DNA of 30,934 bases. Source: Oscillospiraceae bacterium. GTDB lineage: Bacteria; Bacillota_A; Clostridia; Oscillospirales; Oscillospiraceae. The notes beneath the pieces were generated by a model, which was not told where the DNA came from, did not search any database, and saw nothing but the letters and a program-made list of their open reading frames with translations. The translations under genes and the position numbers were made by a program. The DNA lies in NCBI GenBank assembly GCA_902789835.1, contig CADAPN010000008.1, positions 1 through 30,934 on the forward strand. Direction: 5' to 3'. Below, piece after piece: positions 23,147 through 29,834 of the stretch. Each line of letters opens with the position of its first letter. Positions within the stretch are counted from its first letter, which is position 1.

Positions 23147-24271
23147 TTACTTCCGTGCGTATTCCAGAACCGCTTCCACGATCCGCTCCAATGCGTCGGG
23201 CACCGAGAGCTCCCGCATTCTGTCGGACATGGTCTCCAGGCCTTCCGGATCACTCAGAAGGCTCCGGATTTCGTTCAGGAAGCTGTGCTCGTCGAATTCG
23301 CCCTCCAGAAGGACCCTCGCCCCGCCGGCGCGCTCCACCAGACGGGCGTTTTTCTCCTGATGGTGGTTGGTGACATTGGGCGACGGGACGATCAGGGCAG
23401 GCTTTCCCATGCTGCTCAGTTCGGCCAGGGTGGAAGCCCCCGCCCGGCAAAGCACCAGATCGGCAGCCGCCAGCACCCGGGCAGAGTCGAAAATGTACTC
23501 CCGGACATCGGCGTTGCACTCTCCGGGCTTCACGCCGACTGCTTCCAGCTTTTTGAGCACCTCCTGGTGGTAGTGGCTCCCCGTTGCATGGATCAGGTAA
23601 AAGTCTTTCTGGTTTCGCATCAGGGGAAGCATGCGGACGAGGGTTTCGTTCATATGCCCCGATCCGAGAGATCCCCACATGGACACCACCAGCGGCAGCT
23701 TCGGATCGATGCCAAGCTCCGCCTTGGCCTGTTCCCTGGTATATGAGGAGAAAGCCCCACGCACCGGAGTCCCGCTCACACGGAGATCCGAGACCCGGCT
23801 GTAATACTGCCTGCTCTCGTCATAGCCGATGAAGACACAGCTCACATGCTCGGAGAGCAGCTTTGTCGTAAGGCCCGGAACCGCGTTGCTTTCATGCAGC
23901 AGGGTCGGGATCCCCAGGCGGGAGGCCTCGTGCAGCACCGGATAGCAGACATAACCGCCCGTTCCCAGCACGGCGTCCGGCCGGAAGTCCTTCAGAATTC
24001 GCCTTGCTTCATGGCCGGATTCAATGACGTTTTTCATGGTTGCAATGTTGTGCCCCACATCCGCCAGATGATGGCCCCGGCTCAGGTTTGTCACACGCAG
24101 GGGGCGTATGGAAAAACCGTCCCGCGGAACCAGGTCCATCTCCATCTTGCCCTCTGCCCCCAGGAAGAGGATCTCGCAATCCGGAAGAAGTTCCCGCAAC
24201 CGCTGTGCCACAGCGATCGCGGGATTGATGTGCCCTGCGGTCCCGCCGCAGGTAAGAATAAATTTCATCAC
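23147..24271 (-). CDS. murG: MurG, undecaprenyl-PP-MurNAc-pentapeptide GlcNAc transferase
   Basis: 374 aa peripheral membrane glycosyltransferase (GT28) that turns lipid I into lipid II with UDP-GlcNAc. The N-terminal glycine loop is CGGTAGHINPAIA (8-20). A second glycine loop is GSLGSGHMNE (within MWGSLGSGHMNE). The UDP-GlcNAc site is CRAGASTLAELSSMGKPALIVPSPN followed by HHQEKNA, split here as CRAGASTLAEL and HHQEKNA. Length is normal. GTG 24271 and ATG 24268 are adjacent in-frame starts; neither has a good Shine-Dalgarno, so coupling to mraY (stop 6 nt upstream) is likely. It is the last gene of the mraZ operon. Confidence 0.96.
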   Translation of the reverse strand: MMKFILTCGGTAGHINPAIAVAQRLRELLPDCEILFLGAEGKMEMDLVPRDGFSIRPLRVTNLSRGHHLADVGHNIATMKNVIESGHEARRILKDFRPDAVLGTGGYVCYPVLHEASRLGIPTLLHESNAVPGLTTKLLSEHVSCVFIGYDESRQYYSRVSDLRVSGTPVRGAFSSYTREQAKAELGIDPKLPLVVSMWGSLGSGHMNETLVRMLPLMRNQKDFYLIHATGSHYHQEVLKKLEAVGVKPGECNADVREYIFDSARVLAAADLVLCRAGASTLAELSSMGKPALIVPSPNVTNHHQEKNARLVERAGGARVLLEGEFDEHSFLNEIRSLLSDPEGLETMSDRMRELSVPDALERIVEAVLEYARK

Positions 24272-24277
24272 AGAACT

Positions 24278-25282
24278 TTAAAACCTCTCAAACACGATCA
24301 GGAACGAAAAGACCATGCACAGGAGCGAAACCCCGGTGTAGAGAACGAAGATTTCCTTCTCCTTCCACTTTCTTCCCGTCCATCCGCCCAGCTCCAGATG
24401 GTGATGGAACGGGGCCATTCGGAAAACGCGCTTGCCGTGGGTAATTTTGAAATAGCCGACCTGAATGATGTCCGAAAGTGTCTCAATAATAAACATGACG
24501 CACAGCGGGATCAGGATCAGCGGCATATCATAGGCGAAGGCCATCGCCGCAATCGCGCCGCCCAGGAAGAGGCTTCCCGTATCGCCCATAAAGACCTTAG
24601 CGGGATTAAAGTTGAAAACCAGAAAGCCCATCAGGCCGCCTACCATCGCGGAGGCGAAGAGCCCGAGCCACGTATACTCCTCCCCCCAGGCAAAGGTGAC
24701 CAGCACATAAAACAGGAATACCGGAATGGAGGTTCCTGTCGCAAGGCCGTCAATGCCGTCGGTAATGTTCACGGCATTCACCGTGCCGACGATCACAAAA
24801 ACCGCAAAAAAGTAATAGAACAGCGGCGGCACAGCGATGATTCTGCCGGAGAGCGGCAGGTACAGCGAGGTATGCAGGAAGCCAAGACGCTTCATCAGGA
24901 GCAGGAAGATCAGCGCCGCAACCAGCTGCAGCAGAAACTTCGCTCTGGTTGAGAGGCCGAGATTCTGTTTTTTCCGGATCTTCTGCCAGTCGTCCAGAAG
25001 CCCGATGGCACCGAAGACCAGCGCGAACAGCAGCACAAAAATATGCTCATAGTGTCCCTTCAGCATACCGGAAAAGCCCAGCGTCAGGCAGACGAGAATC
25101 TCCGCCAGGATGAACATCACCCCACCCATGGTGGGGGTTCCGCTCTTGCCGGAGTGCTGCTTGAGTTCTGTTTTGATCTGCTGCCTGGCTTTTTCCTTTT
25201 CCAGCCAGGGGATATACCATTTTCCGAAAGCAGTAACGAATAAGAACGCAATCATGAATGCGCACAGCAGCTGTATCGTCAT
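24278..25282 (-). CDS. mraY: MraY, phospho-MurNAc-pentapeptide transferase
   Basis: 334 aa polytopic membrane enzyme that transfers phospho-MurNAc-pentapeptide to undecaprenyl phosphate, forming lipid I. About ten transmembrane helices. Active-site motifs: LLDDWQK (D97, D98), NAVNITDGIDGLATG (169-183, D175), FMGDTGS (D234), and PFHHHLE (H293-H295). It starts 4 nt after the murE stop with AAGGA about 8 nt before the ATG. All catalytic residues are present. Confidence 0.97.
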   Translation of the reverse strand: MTIQLLCAFMIAFLFVTAFGKWYIPWLEKEKARQQIKTELKQHSGKSGTPTMGGVMFILAEILVCLTLGFSGMLKGHYEHIFVLLFALVFGAIGLLDDWQKIRKKQNLGLSTRAKFLLQLVAALIFLLLMKRLGFLHTSLYLPLSGRIIAVPPLFYYFFAVFVIVGTVNAVNITDGIDGLATGTSIPVFLFYVLVTFAWGEEYTWLGLFASAMVGGLMGFLVFNFNPAKVFMGDTGSLFLGGAIAAMAFAYDMPLILIPLCVMFIIETLSDIIQVGYFKITHGKRVFRMAPFHHHLELGGWTGRKWKEKEIFVLYTGVSLLCMVFSFLIVFERF

Positions 25283-25286
25283 GGTT

Positions 25287-26738
25287 TCAGTCCTTCTCTC
25301 TTTCTTTCAGATAATCAGCAACAATTTCCCTCTCGTCCATATGATGCTTTGTATGGCCGATAATCTGATAGTCTTCATGTCCTTTTCCCGCGAGGAGAAT
25401 TACATCTCCGTCTCCGGCCAGGTCGATCGCCCGGTGTATGGCCTCCACGCGATCACAGATCCGGATCCAGGGAGTTGTACTTCCCACCAGGCCCGGTTCA
25501 ATTTCATCAATAATACGTTCCGGATCCTCCGTCCGCGGGTTGTCGCTGGTCACGATCACCAGGTCGGATAGCTCCGCGGCGATCTTTCCCATCAGCGGCC
25601 GTTTCAGACGGTCCCGGTCCCCGCCGCATCCGAAGAGGCAGATCAGCTTTCCCGGTGTTGCCTCCCGGAGACTGCGCAGGACTTTTTCCAGCGCATCCGG
25701 CTTGTGGGAATAATCAATGAGAATATGGTAGTTTCCGTCCGTGGGGACAGACTCCAGCCGGCCCTTGACGCCCCGGGCGGTGGCGAGGGCTTTCGCGCTC
25801 TGCGCAGGCGTGATCCCTTCCGAGTACGCAGCGGCCATGACGGCAAGCGCGTTCGACACGGAGAATGACCCCGGAATGTTCAGCCGGGTCTCAGCCGTCT
25901 CTCCCCCGAGCACCGCGTCAAAGCAAACCATGTTCGGGAAAAGCCGGATGTTTTCCGCGCGGAGCTCCGCGCTGCTCTCTGTTCCGAAGGAATGCAGCCG
26001 ACAGGAGACGCCTTCCGTCATATACGGTGTCCAGCTGTCATCGGCATTCACCCAGGCCGTCCGGCACTGGGAAAAAATCTTTTTCTTCGCCGCTGCGTAA
26101 TTCTCCATCGTCCCGTGAAAATCCAGATGGTCCTGGGACAGATTCATATATACCGCGGTGTCAAACTCGATTCCCGCCACACGGCTGAGCTCCAGCGCAT
26201 GGGAAGAGACTTCCATCACCACATGACTGCAGTGTTCTTCCGCCATCCTGTGAAAGAGGCGATGCAGTTCCAGGCTCTCCGGGGTGGTGAATTCCGAAGG
26301 AATGGCTTCCTGCCCGATCCAGATGCCGGTCGTGCCGATCAGGCCGACTTTCGCCCCGCAGCTCTCTTCCAGCACATGCTTCAGCAGCGTGCTGACACTG
26401 GTTTTCCCGCTGGTGCCGGTGATACCGATCATCCGCATTTTGGAGGCGGGACTGCCATAAAACACACTGCTGCAGACGGCCAGCGCGTGGCGGCTGTCCC
26501 GAACCTGCACATAAGGAATATCGTGCTCCGGAGGGACCTCACAGAGGATCACCGCGGCTTTTCGTTCAATCGCCTTCGGGATGAAGCGGTGTCCGTCGGT
26601 TTCAAAGCCCCGGATCGCGACAAAGAGGTCTCCTTCTTCTGTTTTTCGGGAATCGTAGCTGATGCCGCGGATTTCCGTCTCCGGATCCGCGGTCGCGGAG
26701 ATAATCTCCAGCTGATCAAGCAGTGTTTTCAGTTTCAT
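25287..26738 (-). CDS. murE: MurE, UDP-MurNAc-tripeptide synthetase (meso-DAP type)
   Basis: 483 aa cytoplasmic Mur ligase that adds the third residue to UDP-MurNAc-L-Ala-D-Glu. N-terminal domain about 1-97; ATP P-loop GITGTSGKTS (105-114); central-domain MEVSSHAL and the carbamylated-lysine region YAAAKKKIF (near 219); C-terminal domain from about 325 with DNPR at 399-402. DNPR marks enzymes that use meso-diaminopimelate rather than lysine. GKGHE near the C-terminus is also typical. Start ATG 26738 lies 2 nt after the rsmH stop without a clear ribosome site, implying coupling. In most Firmicutes ftsL and ftsI/spoVD lie between rsmH and murE; here they are absent. Confidence 0.97.
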   Translation of the reverse strand: MKLKTLLDQLEIISATADPETEIRGISYDSRKTEEGDLFVAIRGFETDGHRFIPKAIERKAAVILCEVPPEHDIPYVQVRDSRHALAVCSSVFYGSPASKMRMIGITGTSGKTSVSTLLKHVLEESCGAKVGLIGTTGIWIGQEAIPSEFTTPESLELHRLFHRMAEEHCSHVVMEVSSHALELSRVAGIEFDTAVYMNLSQDHLDFHGTMENYAAAKKKIFSQCRTAWVNADDSWTPYMTEGVSCRLHSFGTESSAELRAENIRLFPNMVCFDAVLGGETAETRLNIPGSFSVSNALAVMAAAYSEGITPAQSAKALATARGVKGRLESVPTDGNYHILIDYSHKPDALEKVLRSLREATPGKLICLFGCGGDRDRLKRPLMGKIAAELSDLVIVTSDNPRTEDPERIIDEIEPGLVGSTTPWIRICDRVEAIHRAIDLAGDGDVILLAGKGHEDYQIIGHTKHHMDEREIVADYLKEREKD

Positions 26739-26740
26739 TC

Positions 26741-27670
26741 TTATATACGTTCTGCCACCCGCAGCTTGGCGCTCCGCGCACGCGGATTAACCGCGCACTC
26801 CTCCGGATTCGGCAGAATCGGCTTTCTTGTTATCGTTTTCAGGGTCTGACGGAACCCGCAGGTGCAGATCGGCGCTTCCCGCGGGCAGGTGCAGCCGTGT
26901 TCCCTCGCCGCAATTGCCTGTTTGACAATCCGGTCTTCCAGGGAGTGGAAGGAGATAACACAGAGTCTCCCGCCGGGATTCAGCCGGTCCGGTGCCGTCT
27001 GCATCATGCGCTCCACTTCGCCGAGTTCATCGTTGACCTCAATGCGGATCGCCTGGAAGCAGCGCTTGGCAGGATGCTGTTTCTCCCGCAGGGCTGCCGC
27101 CGGCATTGCGCTTCGGATGATCTCCGCCAGTTCCATTGTCGTGTTGACCGGGTGTTCCCGGCGCTTTCTGACAATTTCCGCACTGATCCGGCGGGCATAG
27201 CGTTCCTCCCCGTAGAGGAAAAAAATCCGGCTCAGCTCCGCTTCTTCATAGCGATTGACGACCTCCCAGGCGGATTTTGCCTGGCTGCGGTCCATCCGCA
27301 TATCCAGCGGCGCGTCCAGACGATAGGAAAAGCCCCGTTCCGCCTCGTCCAGCTGCGGCGAGGAGACGCCGAGGTCGAAAATCATTCCGTCTACCGCGGG
27401 GATGGAGAGTTGATCCAGAATCTCTCCCAGAGCGGCAAAGCTTCCGTGGACCAGCCTGACGCGGTCTCCGAAAACCTTCAGCCGCTCCCCGGCCCGCTCG
27501 ATTGCAGTCTCGTCCCGATCGATCCCGATCAGGATTCCGCTCGTGAGCCGTGAGGCAATTGCGGCGGAGTGTCCGCCTAGGCCCAGGGTACCGTCCAGAT
27601 AAATTCCGTTCGGCCGGATCTTCAGCTGTTCGACGCTCTCTTCCAGCAGGACCGAAACATGCTCCGCCAT
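26741..27670 (-). CDS. rsmH: RsmH (MraW), 16S rRNA (cytosine-1402-N4)-methyltransferase
   Basis: 309 aa. SAM-dependent methylation of C1402 in the 16S rRNA P site. N-terminal HVSVLLEE, SAM motif YLDGTLGLGGHS (24-35), IGIDRD, the family segment DLGVSSPQLDEAERGFS, and the C-terminal ISFHSLEDRIVK all match RsmH. The start overlaps the mraZ stop by one base (TGATG). Length is normal for the family. Confidence 0.97.
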   Translation of the reverse strand: MAEHVSVLLEESVEQLKIRPNGIYLDGTLGLGGHSAAIASRLTSGILIGIDRDETAIERAGERLKVFGDRVRLVHGSFAALGEILDQLSIPAVDGMIFDLGVSSPQLDEAERGFSYRLDAPLDMRMDRSQAKSAWEVVNRYEEAELSRIFFLYGEERYARRISAEIVRKRREHPVNTTMELAEIIRSAMPAAALREKQHPAKRCFQAIRIEVNDELGEVERMMQTAPDRLNPGGRLCVISFHSLEDRIVKQAIAAREHGCTCPREAPICTCGFRQTLKTITRKPILPNPEECAVNPRARSAKLRVAERI

Positions 27671-28086
27671 CAGAACTCCAGCTCCTCCAGCACCGCGGCA
27701 ATATTCTCCGGCGCAGTCTCCTCTACAAAGACTTTATGCCAGCTCTCACTGTCCCACAGTTCCGCATGGTTGTTGCAGCCGACCACCGTGACGTTCTTCA
27801 CCAGGCCGGCCCAGTCCCGCAAATTCTGGGGCAGAAGAACCCGCCCCTGTGCATCCAGATCACAGCGAACCGCATACGCGAACAGCGGCCGCATCTTACG
27901 CTGGCGGACATAGGGAAGGGCGTTGACCTTTTCCGTGAGCTGATCCCAGTTTTCCTTGCTGTAGACGCTCAGGCAGCGGTCCATGGACAGGGTGACAAAC
28001 ACCGACTGCCCCAGTTCTTCCCTGAGGCGGGCCGGGATAAAAATTCTTCCCTTGTTATCGAGTGCATGCTGATACTCACCCGTCAC
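27670..28086 (-). CDS. mraZ: MraZ, transcriptional regulator of the dcw cluster
   Basis: 138 aa. Double AbrB/SpoVT-like swapped-hairpin protein; MraZ represses its own promoter in E. coli and acts on the same operon in Mycoplasma. The first repeat has EYQHALDNKGRIFIPARLRE with DxKGR, the second DLDAQGRVLLPQNLRD with DxxGR (written here with their cores NKGRIFIPARL and AQGRVLLPQNL). I choose GTG 28086, which gives MTGEYQH as in relatives and has AGGTGA 5 nt upstream. GTG 28095 is also possible. The open frame to 28167 would cross the promoter, so it is rejected. Four MraZ boxes lie directly upstream. Confidence 0.93.
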   Translation of the reverse strand: MTGEYQHALDNKGRIFIPARLREELGQSVFVTLSMDRCLSVYSKENWDQLTEKVNALPYVRQRKMRPLFAYAVRCDLDAQGRVLLPQNLRDWAGLVKNVTVVGCNNHAELWDSESWHKVFVEETAPENIAAVLEELEF

Positions 28087-28100
28087 GGTTGTCACCTCTT

Positions 28101-28137
28101 CTCCCACAATCCACCACTTTGCACCACTATGCTCCAC
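28101..28137 (-). promoter_or_regulatory. Four MraZ boxes (MraZ-binding repeats)
   Basis: Minus-strand heptamers GTGGAGC (28137-28131), GTGGTGC (28127-28121), GTGGTGG (28117-28111) and GTGGGAG (28107-28101), spaced exactly 10 bp. This matches the GTGGnGn/TGGGN repeat arrays bound by MraZ. They lie in the 5' leader from about +1; the last box includes the GGGAG near the mraZ start, so binding could also affect translation initiation. Confidence 0.85.
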
Positions 28138-28138
28138 T

Positions 28139-28167
28139 ATTATAGGGTAGACGCCTGGAAAAATCAA
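28139..28167 (-). promoter_or_regulatory. Promoter of the mraZ-murG operon
   Basis: Minus-strand TTGATT (28167-28162), 17 bp, TATAAT (28144-28139). The first MraZ box begins 1 bp after the -10. Confidence 0.75.
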
Positions 28168-28202
28168 GGACTTCTTTTGCTTTTTTTCGATTTGTCATTT
28201 TG

Positions 28203-28236
28203 CGCAAAAGGACCGCCCCGAAAAGGGCGGTCCTTT
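28203..28236 (-). terminator. Terminator of the uvrC-rsmD-coaD operon
   Basis: Perfect 12-bp stem (28236-28225 with 28218-28207 in the minus reading), 6-base loop rich in T, then TTTTGC. It is 23 nt after the coiled-coil gene stop and 40 bp upstream of the mraZ -35. Confidence 0.85.
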
Positions 28237-28258
28237 CAAAATAACGATTCTTTTCCGG

Positions 28259-28789
28259 TCATTGGAAGGAGATAAAGTCCTTCTCCTCCGGTTCACGTTC
28301 ACGCCTTGCCTGAGGTGCGGTCGGGCGGTTCCCGTTTGCCGAACGAACGGCCGAATGTGCGGACTGGATCGTCTCCAGGGAGTTGCGCAGGCTCTCTTCG
28401 GCCTGGCGCATCACGTCGTCCACATAGTCGCCGGCTACGCGGCGAAGCTCCGCACTCTTTGCTTCCGCATTGGAGATCATTTCCGCGCTTCTCGAACGGG
28501 CAATGCGGATAATCTCCTGCTCTTCAATCATGGAGCGGGCCTTCTCCTCCGAACTCTTGCGGAGAGACTCGGCCTCTTTCTTCGCGTTCCCGATGAACTC
28601 GTCCCGGGCGGCAACAAGGCGCTTTGCCTCTGCAAGAGCAGACGGCATGGAGGCTTTGATTTCATTGATGAGATCCAGTGCCTTTTCACGTTCGATGATG
28701 CATTTGTCGTTGCCCAGCGGGACACCCCAGGCTTCCGAAATCATGCTGTACAGTGTGTCCAGCAGTTCAATGACGTCTCCCTGCTCCAT
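28259..28789 (-). CDS. Coiled-coil protein of unknown function (DivIVA/F-ATPase subunit b-like)
   Basis: 176 aa soluble, highly charged, largely alpha-helical protein. Residues about 35-140 form a predicted coiled coil rich in A, E, K and R (for example AKKEAESLRKSSEEKARSMI), with the last 35 residues disordered (PTAPQARREREPEEKD). Automated annotation often names such proteins after the F0 b or V-type H subunit because of composition; there is no membrane anchor and no ATP synthase gene here. Position after coaD recurs in Clostridia. ATG 28789 is chosen: GGAGG lies 8 nt upstream and the codon overlaps the coaD stop (TGATG). Another in-frame ATG (28804) is part of that same ribosome site. Confidence 0.8.
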   Translation of the reverse strand: MEQGDVIELLDTLYSMISEAWGVPLGNDKCIIEREKALDLINEIKASMPSALAEAKRLVAARDEFIGNAKKEAESLRKSSEEKARSMIEEQEIIRIARSRSAEMISNAEAKSAELRRVAGDYVDDVMRQAEESLRNSLETIQSAHSAVRSANGNRPTAPQARREREPEEKDFISFQ

Positions 28790-29292
28790 CAGGTTTTCCT
28801 CCATAATTTGGCTTTTTCTTCAATATCCGGAATCAGCTCCGTAGGCACCAGGCCAGTGAGATCCGCTCCATAGGTGGCCATTTCCCGTACAACGGAAGAC
28901 GAGAGGAAGGTGTATTTCTCACTCGCCGTCAAAAACATGGTCTCAAGTTCCGGATTGATCTTCTTGTTAATCAGATTCATCTGGAACTCATAATCAAAGT
29001 CCGAAGCCGCCCGCAGGCCCTTGACGATCACGGCGTTCTCATACCGCCGCGCATACTCCGCCAGCAGGACGTCTGCCGTATCAACCCGAACATTGGGATA
29101 GCGCACCACCGCACGTTTCACCATCCCGACGCGTTCGTCGATCGTAAACATCGGGGAGGTCTTCGTGGCATTGAGCATGACACAGACGATTACCTCGTCA
29201 AAAATCTTCGCGCTGCGGCGGATAATATTGAGATGTCCGAGGGTAATTGGGTCGAAGCTCCCCGGGCAGATTGCAATGCGTTTGTCACTCAT
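28789..29292 (-). CDS. coaD: CoaD, phosphopantetheine adenylyltransferase
   Basis: 167 aa. Fourth step of coenzyme A synthesis: 4'-phosphopantetheine plus ATP gives dephospho-CoA. Nucleotidyltransferase motif GSFDPITLGH (T17 and H20), KGLRAASDFDYEFQM, and the C-terminal SSSVVRE are all diagnostic. Length matches the hexameric bacterial enzyme. Starts 2 nt after the rsmD stop without a visible Shine-Dalgarno, so it is translationally coupled. The rsmD-coaD pair is the usual Firmicutes arrangement. Confidence 0.97.
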   Translation of the reverse strand: MSDKRIAICPGSFDPITLGHLNIIRRSAKIFDEVIVCVMLNATKTSPMFTIDERVGMVKRAVVRYPNVRVDTADVLLAEYARRYENAVIVKGLRAASDFDYEFQMNLINKKINPELETMFLTASEKYTFLSSSVVREMATYGADLTGLVPTELIPDIEEKAKLWRKT

Positions 29293-29294
29293 AG

Positions 29295-29834
29295 CTATTG
29301 TTCGTTCTTACTGTAAATACAGATTTTCACATTGCCGTAGCGTCTTTCCCTCTGTTTGCGATAAGGCGGTGTAAGTTCGGGAAGTTCCGTTCCGGCGCGT
29401 GCTTCACACACTATTATACCACCTTCGGTCAAGTTGTCAACGGCATTTATCCGTTCCAGAACCGCCTGATAAAGGCCTCCGTCATAGGGAGGATCGATGA
29501 AAATGACGTCAAACTTCTCGCCCCGCGCCAGATACGAAAGCGCGTCCGTCTGCAAAACCGTTCCCTCGAGACCGCAGCGCTTCAGGTTTTCCCGGATCAG
29601 CTGTACGGATGTCCTGCTGCTGTCGGTAAAGACGGCCTCCCTTGCCCCACGGCTCAGGGCTTCGATGCCAAGCTGTCCCGTACCGCCGAAGAGATCCAGG
29701 ATTCTTCTCCCTTCCAGGTCAAACTGCAGGATGTTGAACATCGCCTGCTTCACCTGATCCGCGGTCGGGCGAACCGCATCCCCTTCCGGGCTCTTCAGTT
29801 TTCTTCCTCCTGCGATGCCGGTGATGACCCGCAT
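29295..29834 (-). CDS. rsmD: RsmD, 16S rRNA (guanine-966-N2)-methyltransferase
   Basis: 179 aa. N-terminus MRVITGIAGGRKLKSPEG is the family signature. SAM motif ILDLFGGTGQLGIEALSRGA (about 44-63) and catalytic FIDPPYDGG (about 114-122) identify an N2-guanine methyltransferase. It modifies G966 in the 30S head. ATG 29834 lies 40 nt inside the 3' end of uvrC in another frame; the conserved N-terminus supports this start despite the long overlap. Confidence 0.95.
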   Translation of the reverse strand: MRVITGIAGGRKLKSPEGDAVRPTADQVKQAMFNILQFDLEGRRILDLFGGTGQLGIEALSRGAREAVFTDSSRTSVQLIRENLKRCGLEGTVLQTDALSYLARGEKFDVIFIDPPYDGGLYQAVLERINAVDNLTEGGIIVCEARAGTELPELTPPYRKQRERRYGNVKICIYSKNEQ

